Notes: generated from the sequence alone by a model not told the origin. A stretch of DNA of 64,000 bases from an uncultured Sphingomonadaceae bacterium (GCA_947499255.1 CANMNF010000002.1:508430-572429); one strand, 5' to 3'; positions 7,843-17,516 are shown, counted from the stretch's first letter. Numbers and translations: made by a program.

Positions 7843-8868
7843 ATGCCCGGAACGCTGCTCGAAAATCTCAACGGAACACGCACGGCCAAGCGGCCAGTTT
7901 GGCTTATGCGACAAGCAGGACGCTACCTTCCTGAATACCGCGCTTTGCGAGCAGAGAAGGGCGGATTTCTTGAACTGGTTTATGATAGCCCATCGGCAGC
8001 AGAGATTACGGTGCAGCCTTTGCGCCGGTTTGGTTTCGATGGCGCGATCTTGTTTTCCGACATCCTGATTGTTCCTCATGCGATGGGCCAAAATCTGTGG
8101 TTCGAGGCAGGAGAAGGTCCGCGCCTGGCGCCGCAATTGATTGATGGGGCGTGGCAAGGGTTAAGTGAGGCAAAGCACCACTTCGATCCGGTTTATAAGA
8201 CGGTTGAGCTGGTGCGCGGCATGCTTGATCCAGATGTCACCATGCTGGGCTTTGCAGGGTCTCCATGGACTGTGGCGACATATATGGTTGCCGGGCAGGG
8301 TTCCAAAGATCAGGGCGCATCGCGCGCTTTGGCGCACCGCGATCCATCGGCTTTCCAATCGCTTATCGATGCGATTGAAGCAGCAACGATTGAATATCTC
8401 ATCGGTCAAATTGATGCAGGGGCAGAAGCCATCCAATTGTTCGACAGTTGGGCGGGATCGCTTTCGCCTAAGCAATTTGAACGCTGGGTCATTGCTCCCA
8501 ATGCACGGCTTGCTGCCGCTATTCACGAAAAACGGCCTGGAATTCCCGTGATCGGCTTTCCTAAGGGCGCAGGCGCCAAGCTTCCCGCCTATGCGCGTGA
8601 AACGGGCGTGGATGCATGCGGCATTGATGAAACGCAGGACCCGGTGTGGATCGATGCAGAATTGCCCAAGGATATGCCGGTGCAGGGCAATCTTGATCCG
8701 ATGCTGCTTTTGGCTGGCGAAGATGCGCTTGACCAATCCGTGCGGGATATCTGCAAAGCTTTTGCAGATCGGCCGCATGTCTTCAATTTGGGTCATGGTA
8801 TCGATAAGACAACGCCGATTGCCCATGTCGATCAGCTTTTGCAGACGCTTCGCTCGATCGGGGGATGA
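7843..8868 (+). CDS. hemE: Uroporphyrinogen III decarboxylase
   Basis: The 341-residue protein shows the UroD signature RQAGRYLPEYR at residues 23-33 and the catalytic aspartate D73 in FSDILIVPHAMG, with the C-terminal NLGHGI motif. It removes four carboxyl groups from uroporphyrinogen III in heme synthesis. The ATG at 7843 starts the family N-terminus and directly follows the AT-rich part of the candidate origin. hemJ follows 31 bp downstream on the same strand. Confidence 0.96.
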   Translation: MPGTLLENLNGTRTAKRPVWLMRQAGRYLPEYRALRAEKGGFLELVYDSPSAAEITVQPLRRFGFDGAILFSDILIVPHAMGQNLWFEAGEGPRLAPQLIDGAWQGLSEAKHHFDPVYKTVELVRGMLDPDVTMLGFAGSPWTVATYMVAGQGSKDQGASRALAHRDPSAFQSLIDAIEAATIEYLIGQIDAGAEAIQLFDSWAGSLSPKQFERWVIAPNARLAAAIHEKRPGIPVIGFPKGAGAKLPAYARETGVDACGIDETQDPVWIDAELPKDMPVQGNLDPMLLLAGEDALDQSVRDICKAFADRPHVFNLGHGIDKTTPIAHVDQLLQTLRSIGG

Positions 8869-8899
8869 CGGCGCGCAAGCCGATCCCTAAATAGGCTTC

Positions 8900-9340
8900 A
8901 TGCAGGAAACACTCGCTATGCTCTATTTCTGGCTCAAAGCAGGCCATGTCATTTTCGTGATTTTTTGGATGGCAGGTTTGTTTCTTCTGCCCCGATTGTT
9001 CGTCTATCACCAGGAAGACGGGCTGACCGGTGAGATTCATGAAAAATGGCTCAGCCGTGAGCGCAAGACGCTCAAGATCATTCTGGGCCCATCTTTGTTG
9101 GTCGTGTGGGTGCTGGGCTTGGCGCTTATTGCTACGGGCGTTCCCATGGGCGGCTGGTTTGTGGCCAAACTTGCTTTGGTACTGATTTTGACCGGATATC
9201 ACGTCTATTTGGCGATTTATGCGAACAAGCTTGCAGCGGGCCGCACACCTTTGACGGGCAAGCAATTGCGGCTGATCAATGAGATACCGGGCATTGCAAT
9301 GGCGCTGATTGTTATCCTGGTGGTCGTCAAACCGTTCTGA
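8900..9340 (+). CDS. hemJ: Protoporphyrinogen IX oxidase, HemJ type
   Basis: A 146-residue protein with four hydrophobic segments and the HemJ/UPF0093 pattern WLKAGHVIFVIFWMAG (conserved His) followed by LPRLFVYH and YHVYLAIYAN. HemJ oxidises protoporphyrinogen IX in the cytoplasmic membrane of most alphaproteobacteria and cyanobacteria. The start may instead be the second ATG six codons in (MLYFWLK). Location right after hemE supports a heme-synthesis role. No HemG or HemY gene is visible in the window. Confidence 0.85.
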   Translation: MQETLAMLYFWLKAGHVIFVIFWMAGLFLLPRLFVYHQEDGLTGEIHEKWLSRERKTLKIILGPSLLVVWVLGLALIATGVPMGGWFVAKLALVLILTGYHVYLAIYANKLAAGRTPLTGKQLRLINEIPGIAMALIVILVVVKPF

Positions 9341-9424
9341 CACTGCGCTAGGCGGGGCCATGCCTTTGCTTTTACGAATTGACCGACATGGTGCAAACGC
9401 AGTATTGCGCGTGTTCCCGGCATA

Positions 9425-9449
9425 GCTCGCCGCTTTTTTTAAGGCGAGC
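9425..9449. other. Hairpin with T-rich loop upstream of rho
   Basis: GCTCGCC (9425-9431) and GGCGAGC (9443-9449) are perfect arms around an 11-base loop containing seven consecutive T. Because the T-run is in the loop rather than after the stem, it is not a standard terminator. It lies in the rho leader, a region that is autoregulated in several bacteria, or marks the end of the hemE-hemJ transcript. Confidence 0.35.
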
Positions 9450-9508
9450 AGACCCGCTTTCTCCAAGCCCATTGGTCTGCCGGCATCCTCTAAGTATCGG
9501 AAATACGA

Positions 9509-10765
9509 ATGCATCTTAAAGAACTTAAACAAAGGGCGCCGGCCGAATTGGTCTCCATGGCTGAAGAGCTGGGCGTTGAAGGCGCATCGACCATGCGCCG
9601 GCAGGATCTCATGTTCGCGATCCTCAAGGAAGTGGCCGAAGAAGGCGAAGAAATTCTTGGTATTGGCACGATCGAAGTGCTGCAGGATGGCTTTGGCTTC
9701 TTGCGTTCACCCGAAGCGAATTATCTCGCCGGGCCAGACGACATTTACGTCTCACCCAACCAGGTACGAAAAATGGGCCTGCGCACAGGTGACACCGTTG
9801 AAGGCGAAATCCGTGCGCCCAAAGATGGCGAACGCTATTTCGCGCTGACCAAATTGAAGCAGGTCAATTACGAAGATCCTGACGCGGTGCGCCATCGCAC
9901 GAACTTTGATAATTTGACCCCGCTCTATCCCGATGAACGGCTGGAGCTGGATACCAAAGACCCAACAGTGAAAGACAAGTCAGCTCGCGTGATCGATTTG
10001 ATTTCGCCGCAGGGTAAGGGACAACGCGCGCTGATCGTTGCGCCGCCGCGGACCGGTAAAACTGTGCTGCTGCAGAACATGGCCAAGGCAATCACGGACA
10101 ACCATCCCGAAGTTTTCCTGCTGGTGCTGCTGGTTGATGAGCGGCCCGAAGAAGTCACCGACATGCAACGTTCGGTTAACGGAGAAGTCATAAGCTCAAC
10201 CTTTGATGAGCCTGCCTCCAGGCACGTGCAAGTCGCTGAAATGGTTATTGAAAAGGCCAAACGACTGGTTGAGCATAAAAAGGACGTTGTGATCCTGCTG
10301 GATTCAATCACAAGGTTAGGTCGAGCTTACAACACGGTCGTGCCCAGCTCTGGTAAAGTGCTGACCGGCGGTGTTGATGCCAACGCATTGCAACGGCCCA
10401 AGCGCTTCTTTGGTGCTGCGCGTAATATCGAGGAAGGCGGCTCGCTTTCGATCATTGCAACCGCGCTGATTGATACCGGCAGCCGCATGGACGAAGTGAT
10501 CTTTGAAGAGTTCAAAGGCACGGGCAACTCCGAAATCGTTCTGGACCGCAAGGTGGCAGACAAACGCATCTTCCCGGCTCTTGATGTCGGCAAATCCGGC
10601 ACGCGTAAGGAAGAGCTGTTGGTCGATAAGGAAGCGCTGTCCAAGATGTGGGTCTTGCGCCGCATCCTCATGCAAATGGGCACCGTGGACTCGATGGAAT
10701 TCCTGCTCGACAAGATGAAGGATTCCAAAACCAACGAAGATTTCTTCGCGACGATGAATCAGTAA
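9509..10765 (+). CDS. rho: Transcription termination factor Rho
   Basis: At 418 residues this is a standard-length Rho. It contains an N-terminal helical RhoN domain, an RNA-binding cold-shock-like domain with [22 protein letters not shown] (about residues 61-82), Walker A APPRTGKT at 178-185, and the Q-loop region with [13 protein letters not shown]. Rho is a hexameric RNA helicase that releases transcripts. It is followed by a GC-rich hairpin and the convergent dienelactone hydrolase. rho upstream of mnmE-mnmG-rsmG-parAB is the common alphaproteobacterial order near the origin. Confidence 0.97.
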   Translation: MHLKELKQRAPAELVSMAEELGVEGASTMRRQDLMFAILKEVAEEGEEILGIGTIEVLQDGFGFLRSPEANYLAGPDDIYVSPNQVRKMGLRTGDTVEGEIRAPKDGERYFALTKLKQVNYEDPDAVRHRTNFDNLTPLYPDERLELDTKDPTVKDKSARVIDLISPQGKGQRALIVAPPRTGKTVLLQNMAKAITDNHPEVFLLVLLVDERPEEVTDMQRSVNGEVISSTFDEPASRHVQVAEMVIEKAKRLVEHKKDVVILLDSITRLGRAYNTVVPSSGKVLTGGVDANALQRPKRFFGAARNIEEGGSLSIIATALIDTGSRMDEVIFEEFKGTGNSEIVLDRKVADKRIFPALDVGKSGTRKEELLVDKEALSKMWVLRRILMQMGTVDSMEFLLDKMKDSKTNEDFFATMNQ

Positions 10766-10776
10766 AGCTTGTGCTC

Positions 10777-10804
10777 GGGGCCGGCTCTTGACTGGTCCGG
10801 CCCC
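10777..10804. terminator. GC-only hairpin after rho
   Basis: GGGGCCGG (10777-10784) pairs perfectly with CCGGCCCC (10797-10804) over a 12-base loop, between the convergent ends of rho and the dienelactone hydrolase gene. Neither strand has a following T-run, so it could protect 3' ends or stall polymerase rather than be a classic terminator. Confidence 0.45.
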
Positions 10805-10820
10805 GCGCAGCTGCTTTCGT

Positions 10821-11528
10821 TCACGTCAGGTACTTCTCGAAGAACTCCGCTGTCCGCGAATCTGCCAATTGCGCGCCAGCCTCGTCCCGCCTTTCACCGA
10901 ACTCTGTCGCAAATCCGTGATCCAAACCTTCATAATCGTGTAGCGTCACCTTTTCGTGATCGTCCAGGCCTTCATGCATCGCTCTTTGCGTGTCTGCGGG
11001 CACATAGCCATCTGCAGTGGGGATATGGAGCAAGATAGGGTTCGCGATTGCGTCTTTCTCGCCAAGCAATCCGTCTATGCCGACGCCGTAATAGCCTACA
11101 CTGGCGTCCACATCGGTGCGCGCCGCGCTCATAAAGGCGAGACGGCCGCCAAGGCAGTACCCAACGCAGCCGACTTTGCCGCCGTCAACCATTATTCGTG
11201 CAGCATTTATGCTGGCTTGAATGTCGCTGATACCAGAATCTTGATCAAACTTACCCATCAAGCAAAGTGCTGTTTCCAGCTCTTGCGCGATATCGTTGTC
11301 GAGTTCGACACCTGGCTCCAACCGCCAGAAAAGATCGGGCGCGAGGGCCAGATATCCTTCTTCGGCCAGCTTGTCGCATTTGCGGCGAATTCCAGCGTTC
11401 ACGCCGAAGATTTCCTGAATCACCACGATGGCTGCTTTCGGCTCGCCATGAGGCCTGGCAAGGTAAGCGGAAAAACTTCCCGTACCATCAAGGGTGGAAA
11501 TTGTGACCGTATCGCTCATATAAGACAC
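10821..11528 (-). CDS. Dienelactone hydrolase family protein
   Basis: This 235-residue alpha/beta hydrolase has the cysteine nucleophile elbow GYCLGG with C125, an Asp in the ADGYVPAD segment and His in LDHGFATEFG, the Cys-Asp-His triad of the family. The N-terminal IQEIFGVN motif is also typical. Family members hydrolyse dienelactone or related lactones and esters in the cytoplasm; no aromatic degradation genes are nearby, so the substrate is open. It is convergent with rho and divergent from the DUF6489 gene. Confidence 0.88.
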   Translation of the reverse strand: MSYMSDTVTISTLDGTGSFSAYLARPHGEPKAAIVVIQEIFGVNAGIRRKCDKLAEEGYLALAPDLFWRLEPGVELDNDIAQELETALCLMGKFDQDSGISDIQASINAARIMVDGGKVGCVGYCLGGRLAFMSAARTDVDASVGYYGVGIDGLLGEKDAIANPILLHIPTADGYVPADTQRAMHEGLDDHEKVTLHDYEGLDHGFATEFGERRDEAGAQLADSRTAEFFEKYLT

Positions 11529-11588
11529 TCCTGCGGATATTTGTTCTGTTATTCAGTTCTACGCCGCGCGCAACGAAAGGTGCCCATC

Positions 11589-11861
11589 ATGAAGGTCAAT
11601 GTTGAAATCGAGTGCTCGCCTGAAGAAGCGCGACGCTTCATGGGGTTGCCAGATGTTGAAAAAGCGAACGCTGTTTACGTTGATGCAGTCGCCTCGGCCA
11701 TGAAGGGTGAGAGCAGTGTCGAGCAGCTTGAACAATTCGCCAAGCAATTGGCGCCTATGGGTCAGATGGGGCTGAAGATGTTCCAAAACTTCATGGAAAG
11801 TGCAGCCAGCCAGTCTGGCACCGGTACGAAGCCGAAAAGTGGCGGTAAATCAAACGGATAA
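11589..11861 (+). CDS. Small DUF6489-type protein
   Basis: The real start is the ATG at 11589 (MKVNVEIECSPEEARRFMG), preceded by AAAGG; the longer open frame upstream only reads antisense to the hydrolase. The 90-residue product resembles a small sphingomonad/alphaproteobacterial family (DUF6489, assignment from memory) with a strand-helix start, a central SVEQLEQFAKQLAPMG helix and a Lys/Gly/Ser-rich tail. Function is unknown. It lies 21 bp before mnmE on the same strand and is probably cotranscribed with it. Confidence 0.7.
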   Translation: MKVNVEIECSPEEARRFMGLPDVEKANAVYVDAVASAMKGESSVEQLEQFAKQLAPMGQMGLKMFQNFMESAASQSGTGTKPKSGGKSNG

Positions 11862-11882
11862 GAGCTGGAGCGGATTTCCGCG

Positions 11883-13154
11883 ATGGAGACAATTTTTGCC
11901 CTGTCGTCCGGAGCGCCGCCCGCGGGCATAGGTATCATTCGCATCACAGGGCCACTTGTGCGCGAGGCATTAACAGCTGTGGCGGGACGAGTTCCTCAAG
12001 CAAGACGGGCCGAACGTGCCAAGTTTTGCGCGGCTGGTGGTGAAGTTCTTGACGATGGACTGATGCTGTTTTTCGCCGGTCCAAACTCGGTAACCGGCGA
12101 AGATCTGGGTGAATTGCACTGCCATGGCGGGCGGGCTGTTATCGCGGCGATCGAACAGGCGCTGGCTAAGGTACACGGATGCCGACCCGCTCACCCGGGG
12201 GAGTTCACGCGGCGCGCCTTTGCCAATGGACGAATTGATCTGGCCGAGGCGGAAGGGCTGGCCGATCTGCTCTCAGCGGAAACCGAGCTTCAGCGGCGCA
12301 GTGCAATGGCAATGGCTGGCGGCGAATTGTCACGCAAGGCAGAGGCTTGGCGTGAACGAATTTTGCTCGCATCAGCGCAGCTTGAGGCGGTTTTGGACTT
12401 TGAAGATGAGGACGATGTTTCGACTCTGCCGAAAGGGTTTGGCGATGGGTTGCGTGTCTTTGCCGAGGAGCTGGATGATTTTGCGAACGCGCCTCATGCC
12501 GAGACGTTGAAGGAAGGCTATCGCGTCGCCATTGCAGGCCCGCCAAATGCTGGAAAATCAACGCTTTTCAATGCTTTAACAGATAGTGCAGCGGCGATTA
12601 CAGCGGATGTGGCGGGAACGACGCGCGATGTGCTTGAAAAGCCTGTCGCACTGGGCGGTGCGCCGTTTACTTTCGTTGATATGGCGGGTTTGCGTGATGA
12701 AACCACAGACCAGATTGAAGCCATCGGTATCGCTCGTGCCGAGGGCGAGTTGGGTAAAGCCGATCTGATCCTCTGGCTGGGTGATGAGGGAGAGGGTCCG
12801 GCAGGTAGCTGGGAAATAGCGGCGCAGTGCGATCGTGAGGGGTTTGCCAAAGCCAAACCACTTTTCCGTCTGTCCGCCAAAACGGGTGAAGGGATTGCTG
12901 AGCTACGGTCAGTGTTAATTGCTCACGGGCGCGATGCGATGCCAGGGCCGGGCGAGGCGGCGCTTAACAAAAGGCAACGTGTTTTGATCGGGCAAGCTGC
13001 CAGGGCCGTTCGGGCCTGCGCCGGGCAGGCGGATCCGTTGTTGGCTGCGGAGGATTTGCGTGTTGCGCGGACCTCTTTCGATGCACTTTTGGGTCGGACT
13101 GCGACTGAAGATGTGCTTGATGCTTTGTTCGGACGGTTTTGTATCGGCAAATAG
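11883..13154 (+). CDS. mnmE: tRNA modification GTPase MnmE
   Basis: The 423-residue protein has an N-terminal tetrahydrofolate-binding domain with HCHGG, a central helical domain, an inserted G domain with Walker [10 protein letters not shown] at 219-227 and DMAGLRDET (G3), and the C-terminal catalytic motif CIGK. With MnmG it installs the carboxymethylaminomethyl group on U34 of certain tRNAs. mnmG starts 41 bp later and a parS site lies in that gap. Confidence 0.96.
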   Translation: METIFALSSGAPPAGIGIIRITGPLVREALTAVAGRVPQARRAERAKFCAAGGEVLDDGLMLFFAGPNSVTGEDLGELHCHGGRAVIAAIEQALAKVHGCRPAHPGEFTRRAFANGRIDLAEAEGLADLLSAETELQRRSAMAMAGGELSRKAEAWRERILLASAQLEAVLDFEDEDDVSTLPKGFGDGLRVFAEELDDFANAPHAETLKEGYRVAIAGPPNAGKSTLFNALTDSAAAITADVAGTTRDVLEKPVALGGAPFTFVDMAGLRDETTDQIEAIGIARAEGELGKADLILWLGDEGEGPAGSWEIAAQCDREGFAKAKPLFRLSAKTGEGIAELRSVLIAHGRDAMPGPGEAALNKRQRVLIGQAARAVRACAGQADPLLAAEDLRVARTSFDALLGRTATEDVLDALFGRFCIGK

Positions 13155-13155
13155 A

Positions 13156-13171
13156 TGTTTCACGTGGAACA
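13156..13171. other. parS centromere site 1
   Basis: TGTTTCACGTGGAACA, one base off the perfect ParB palindrome TGTTTCACGTGAAACA, sits in the gap between the mnmE stop and the mnmG start. ParB loads here to organise the origin region. parB itself is 3.3 kb downstream. Confidence 0.93.
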
Positions 13172-13195
13172 CACTCGTTCTATAGGCGCGGTACC

Positions 13196-15049
13196 ATGAA
13201 CCAATTCGATGTCATCGTTATCGGCGGAGGTCATGCCGGGTGTGAAGCTGCTGCGGCCGCGGCGCGCATGGGTGTGCGTACGGCGCTGGTTTCCTTTGAC
13301 CTCGACGCTATCGGAGCGATGAGCTGCAATCCAGCCATTGGCGGTTTGGGTAAAGGCCATTTGGTCCGCGAAGTGGATGCATTTGACGGTCTTATCGGAC
13401 GCGCCGCGGATGCTGGCGCTATTCACTATCGGATGCTCAACCGATCAAAAGGCAGTGCGGTCTGGGGGCCGCGCGTCCAAGCGGATCGAAAGCTCTTTAA
13501 AGCGGAGGTTCAACGCTTAATCGCGCAATATGAACATTTGCAGTGTATTGCTGGCGAGGCGGCGGAACTCGTTTTTACCGGTGGACGTGTAAGCGGCATC
13601 CGTTTGGCAGACGGGACGACGCTTGAGTCGCGCACGGTTGTACTTTGTACTGGCACCTTTCTTGGCGGAACGTTGTTTCGAGGTGAAGAACGTTTTGAAG
13701 GCGGCCGAATAGGCGAAAATTCGGCGCAGCGTCTTGCGGAGCAGTTGCGGGAGGCTAATCTTCCTATGGCCCGCCTTAAGACGGGCACTCCACCTCGATT
13801 GGATGGGCGTACGATCGATTGGTCTCGCCTGGAAGAACAGCCATCTGACCAAGAGCATTGGGTTATGTCGCCGCTTACCGAAAAGCGCGCCAATCCGCAG
13901 GTCTTTTGCGCAATTACGCGCACAAATCCCACAGCGCACGCCATTATTGCCGACAATCTGCATCGCTCGCCATTGTTTAGCGGAGCTATTGATGCAGCAG
14001 GGCCAAGATATTGCCCGTCGATCGAGGACAAAATTCACCGTTTTGCCGATCGTGATGGGCATCAAATCTTCCTGGAGCCTGAAGGTTTGGACACGCATTT
14101 GGTGTACCCCAACGGTATTAGCACTTCGTTGCCTGTTGATGTGCAGCTTTCGATGCTGCGCGCAATGGAGGGGTTGGAGCAGGTAGTGATGGAAGTTCCC
14201 GGCTATGCGGTTGAATATGACCACATTGATCCGCGCGCTCTTTCCCCCGATTTGCAGCTAAAAGACATGCCGGGCCTTTATTGCGCCGGACAAATCAATG
14301 GAACGACGGGGTATGAGGAAGCCGCAGCGCAAGGGTTGTTAGCAGGCCTCTATGCGGGCTGCAGTACGCTTGACCGGGAGGGACCAGCGATTGATCGGGC
14401 AAATTCGTACATGGCTGTAATGGTTGATGATTTGACGCTACATGGCGTGTCCGAACCATACCGTATGCTCACATCCCGGGCGGAATATCGTTTGCGACTT
14501 CGTGCTAACAATGCTGCCACACGGTTGACGCCGCTTGCTGATCAATTGGGTTGTGTCACCAAGGAAAGAAAAGCCTGGCTGGATAGCAGGGAAAACGCGC
14601 GACAAGCGTGGACTGAAGTGCTTGATACTGTGATTCCTGCAACGCAACTGCATGATGCGAAACTACCAGTAAAGCGTGATGCCGGACGCAAACCACTGCG
14701 CGAATGGCTGGGTCTGCCAGATTTGCACCTTGATGGTCTGTCGCCATGGTTGCCGGACGATCTCGATACCACGAGTGAACTGGCTGCGGAAATTGTCGAA
14801 GATGCGGCGTATGCGCCCTATCTGGAGCGACAGGATGCCGAATTGCGTGATTTGCGCAGCAGTATGGGCGTCAAGCTGGGAGACGGTTTCCCGTATGATA
14901 CGGTCCCGGGCCTATCCAATGAAATGGTTGAGCGGCTTTCCGTCTCGCTCCCTTCAACATTGTCCGATGCGGGCCGGGTTCGCGGGATAACGCCAGCTGC
15001 ACTGGCTGCGCTACTGGTTTATGCGCGACGCAGGAACCAAGCGGCATGA
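13196..15049 (+). CDS. mnmG: tRNA uridine-5-carboxymethylaminomethyl modification enzyme MnmG
   Basis: The ATG at 13196 gives [19 protein letters not shown], the conserved FAD-binding N-terminus (GGGHAG at residues 10-15); the upstream in-frame extension crosses the parS site and is rejected. The 617-residue length and motifs [18 protein letters not shown] and the C-terminal helical domain fit MnmG/GidA. It works in a complex with MnmE on tRNA wobble uridines. rsmG starts inside its last codons (ATGA overlap). Confidence 0.96.
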   Translation: MNQFDVIVIGGGHAGCEAAAAAARMGVRTALVSFDLDAIGAMSCNPAIGGLGKGHLVREVDAFDGLIGRAADAGAIHYRMLNRSKGSAVWGPRVQADRKLFKAEVQRLIAQYEHLQCIAGEAAELVFTGGRVSGIRLADGTTLESRTVVLCTGTFLGGTLFRGEERFEGGRIGENSAQRLAEQLREANLPMARLKTGTPPRLDGRTIDWSRLEEQPSDQEHWVMSPLTEKRANPQVFCAITRTNPTAHAIIADNLHRSPLFSGAIDAAGPRYCPSIEDKIHRFADRDGHQIFLEPEGLDTHLVYPNGISTSLPVDVQLSMLRAMEGLEQVVMEVPGYAVEYDHIDPRALSPDLQLKDMPGLYCAGQINGTTGYEEAAAQGLLAGLYAGCSTLDREGPAIDRANSYMAVMVDDLTLHGVSEPYRMLTSRAEYRLRLRANNAATRLTPLADQLGCVTKERKAWLDSRENARQAWTEVLDTVIPATQLHDAKLPVKRDAGRKPLREWLGLPDLHLDGLSPWLPDDLDTTSELAAEIVEDAAYAPYLERQDAELRDLRSSMGVKLGDGFPYDTVPGLSNEMVERLSVSLPSTLSDAGRVRGITPAALAALLVYARRRNQAA

Positions 15050-15672
15050 TTAAGGGGGAACAGGGCGCGCGCGATTGGTGTGTTGACCGCTATGATCCTG
15101 ATGTGATTGCGAAGTTAGAACGCTTCATTACGCTGTTGGGAGAAGAGAATGGTCGTCAGAACCTCGTCTCCAAGGCAAGTCTTGATCACGTGTGGCAACG
15201 CCATATCCTCGATAGTTTGCAGCTTTTGCCCCATGTTTCACGTGAAACACTCTGGAACGGGCCTTGGTTAGACCTTGGTAGCGGCGCAGGCCTACCCGGT
15301 CTCCCAGTCGCAATTGCCGAGCCTGAGGCGCAGGTATGGCTAATAGAATCGCGCAAAAGGCGAATCGAGTGGTTGGAGAGTGCAATCGATGAGATGGAGC
15401 TTAAAAACTGCAGCGTTTTGGGTTCCCGCCTCGAACATGTGGAAACGTGCGATGCGGCCATTATTACCGCGCGCGCCTTCGCTCCTCTGGAAAAATTGCT
15501 AAAGTTATCCGCCCGCTTTTCCACACGCTCGACCCTTTGGCTGTTGCCGAAGGGGCGGTCCGGGGCGCAAGAACTGTCTCAACAGCCGGGAAGGATTCGC
15601 GCAATGTTTCACGTGGAACAGTCGCTTACAGACCCGGACGCGGCCATTCTTGTCGGCAAAGGGAGCCTGTAA
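15046..15672 (+). CDS. rsmG: 16S rRNA (guanine-N7) methyltransferase RsmG
   Basis: A 208-residue GidB/RsmG methyltransferase with the SAM-binding motif [13 protein letters not shown] and the conserved RKRRIEWLE segment. It methylates G527 (E. coli numbering) of 16S rRNA, a site linked to streptomycin sensitivity. It overlaps the mnmG stop by four bases, and its TAA shares bases with the parA ATG. Two parS sites lie inside its coding sequence. Confidence 0.95.
   Translation: MIKGEQGARDWCVDRYDPDVIAKLERFITLLGEENGRQNLVSKASLDHVWQRHILDSLQLLPHVSRETLWNGPWLDLGSGAGLPGLPVAIAEPEAQVWLIESRKRRIEWLESAIDEMELKNCSVLGSRLEHVETCDAAIITARAFAPLEKLLKLSARFSTRSTLWLLPKGRSGAQELSQQPGRIRAMFHVEQSLTDPDAAILVGKGSL
15234..15249. 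other. parS centromere site 2 (perfect palindrome, inside rsmG)
   Basis: TGTTTCACGTGAAACA, the perfect 16-bp ParB palindrome, is read in frame as HVSRET within rsmG. Confidence 0.96.
15605..15620. other. parS centromere site 3 (inside rsmG)
   Basis: TGTTTCACGTGGAACA, identical to site 1, near the 3' end of rsmG and 52 bases before the parA start. ParB bound here could also repress parAB. Confidence 0.93.
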
Positions 15673-16454
15673 TGCCCATGATCTGTATTGCCATTGCCAA
15701 TCAGAAGGGCGGGGTGGGCAAAACCACCACCGCTATCAATATCGCCACGGCTATGGCTGCGACAGGGTGGCGAACGCTGCTTATCGATCTTGACCCTCAG
15801 GGAAATGCCTCCACCGGTGTGGGCCTCGCTGCTGCTGATCGTGATGCGTCCAGTTATGATGTGCTGGTCGATAACGTGCCGATCACCGATTGCGTGGTGG
15901 GTTCGAGCATTCCTGGCCTCGATCTTGTGCCAGCGACCGTGGATTTGAGTGGGGCCGAGGTTGAATTGGTCGGGGTGGAGGAGCGCACGCATAAACTGCG
16001 CGATGCACTTGTGGACCATAAGGACCATGACATCTGCTTTATCGATTGTCCGCCTTCGCTTGGCTTGTTGACGCTAAATGCCTTGTGTGCGGCGGATACT
16101 TTGCTTGTTCCGCTGCAATGCGAATTCTTCGCGCTTGAGGGACTTAGCCAGCTTTTACAGACAGTTGAGCAGGTCCAGCAGCGCTTTAACTCCGAATTGG
16201 GCATCGTTGGAATTGCACTGACCATGTTTGACCGGCGCAACCGTTTGACTGATCAGGTGGCAGACGATGTTCGTGAATGCCTAGGTGATTTGGTGTTCGA
16301 AGCCGTCATCCCGCGAAATGTCCGCCTTTCCGAGGCGCCCAGTCATGGGTTGCCAGCGCTAATCTATGATCACGGTTGTGCGGGAAGCCGGGCGTATATG
16401 TCGCTTGCAAGAGAGTTGATCGGCAGATTGCCACAAGAAAGGGTTGCCGCATGA
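15672..16454 (+). CDS. parA: Chromosome partitioning ATPase ParA
   Basis: The start is the ATG at 15672, overlapping the rsmG TAA, giving [19 protein letters not shown] with the deviant Walker A at residues 10-19; the longer frame only overlaps rsmG. The 260-residue length and LIDLDPQGNAST and FIDCPPSLGLLTLNA motifs are those of chromosomal ParA/Soj. It forms the nucleoid-bound gradient that moves ParB-parS complexes after replication. Its stop overlaps the parB ATG. Confidence 0.96.
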   Translation: MPMICIAIANQKGGVGKTTTAINIATAMAATGWRTLLIDLDPQGNASTGVGLAAADRDASSYDVLVDNVPITDCVVGSSIPGLDLVPATVDLSGAEVELVGVEERTHKLRDALVDHKDHDICFIDCPPSLGLLTLNALCAADTLLVPLQCEFFALEGLSQLLQTVEQVQQRFNSELGIVGIALTMFDRRNRLTDQVADDVRECLGDLVFEAVIPRNVRLSEAPSHGLPALIYDHGCAGSRAYMSLARELIGRLPQERVAA

Positions 16455-17458
16455 GCGCCGAAGAGAAAACGACAAACGCGCCAAAGCTAAGCGGTGGAAA
16501 ACGCAAATTGGGCAAAGGTTTGGGCGCGCTTTTGGGTGATGCCAGACGTGAAGAGCCTTTGGTCAATGCGCGGGCGACTGCAAAAGGGGGATTGCAAGCA
16601 AAAGCTGCGCGTGCCGAAGCCAGCAGTAATGTCCCTGGTTCGGTAGCTATGCCCGACGAAGGTCTGGCAAATTTGCCCGTGTCCGCGATTGAGCCGCATC
16701 CAGAACAGCCGCGCCGCCATTTCGATGAGGATGCTCTGGCTGAATTGGCGGCGTCGATATCGGCGCGCGGTGTGATTCAGCCGGTAATCGTGCGCAGCCT
16801 GGGTAAGGGGCGCTATCAACTGGTTGCAGGCGAGCGCCGTTGGCGTGCCGCGCAAAAGGTACAATTGCATGAAATTCCAGCGTTAATTCGCGATCTTGAT
16901 GATCGCGATGTGATGGCGCTTGCGTTGATCGAGAATATTCAGCGCGAAGATCTCAACCCGGTTGAGGAGGCGCGCGCATATCAGCGCCTGGCAGAATTTG
17001 AAGATATGACGCAGGCCGAAATCGCACAGCTGGTAGAAAAATCACGTAGTCATGTCGCGAATTTACAGCGCTTGTTGGCCTTGCCAGACAGTGTGCTGGA
17101 TCATCTTGAAGCTGGCCGGCTTGATATGGGACATGGCCGCGCTTTGATTGGCCTCGAAAATGCGGCCAATTTGGCACAGCAGGCGGTGGCCAAGGGACTG
17201 TCCGTTCGCGAAGTGGAAAAGCTTGCCCGCAAGAGCAAGTCCGGCGAAAGCACAACTGTGCGGCGCAGACCTTCTGTGAAGGATGTAACACGCGATGCCG
17301 ATATTGCAGCGGTGGAAAACCATTTGCAGGATTTGCTTGGACTGCCTGTCAGGATAGCCACCGATGCCGATCCACGTTCGGGATCGGTTACCGTAAAGTT
17401 CCGCGATTTGGATCAGCTTGATCTTATTTGTCAAAGACTTACTGGTGGCGGGATCTAA
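16451..17458 (+). CDS. parB: Chromosome partitioning protein ParB
   Basis: The ATG at 16451 overlaps the parA stop (ATGA). The 335-residue protein has the Lys-rich N-terminal ParA-stimulating peptide with GKGLGALLGD, the CTPase/ParB box including GERRWRAA and a NPVEEARAY segment, the helix-turn-helix MTQAEIAQLVEKSRSHVAN, and a C-terminal dimerisation domain ending QLDLICQRL. It binds the three parS sites upstream and spreads as a CTP-dependent clamp. A near-palindromic repeat follows the stop codon. Confidence 0.96.
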   Translation: MSAEEKTTNAPKLSGGKRKLGKGLGALLGDARREEPLVNARATAKGGLQAKAARAEASSNVPGSVAMPDEGLANLPVSAIEPHPEQPRRHFDEDALAELAASISARGVIQPVIVRSLGKGRYQLVAGERRWRAAQKVQLHEIPALIRDLDDRDVMALALIENIQREDLNPVEEARAYQRLAEFEDMTQAEIAQLVEKSRSHVANLQRLLALPDSVLDHLEAGRLDMGHGRALIGLENAANLAQQAVAKGLSVREVEKLARKSKSGESTTVRRRPSVKDVTRDADIAAVENHLQDLLGLPVRIATDADPRSGSVTVKFRDLDQLDLICQRLTGGGI

Positions 17459-17463
17459 ATCGC

Positions 17464-17484
17464 TAAAGTCGCGCCGCGCAACTT
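17464..17484. repeat. Near-palindromic element, copy 1 (after parB)
   Basis: TAAAGTCGCGCCGCGCAACTT begins six bases after the parB stop and lies between parB and the convergent glycine-zipper gene. It differs from the element at 32447 only in the central base. Arms AAAGT/ACTT and GCGC/GCGC make a near-perfect inverted repeat with one C/A mismatch. A terminator role is likely from its position. Confidence 0.6.
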
Positions 17485-17516
17485 GTGCCGGTCTTATCGC
17501 CTTTATTTGACCGCCT

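Noticed and set aside
9391-9420. Reverse EcfG promoter (AACG...GTTCC) before rho
   Set aside because: The spacer is 13 bases, not 16 or 17.
9513-9530. TTAA-N5-TTAA at the start of rho as a CtrA box
   Set aside because: The spacer is 5 not 7, and the site lies inside the first rho codons.
10956-11588. Long plus-strand extension upstream of the DUF6489 gene
   Set aside because: It is antisense to the dienelactone hydrolase; the true start is the ATG at 11589.
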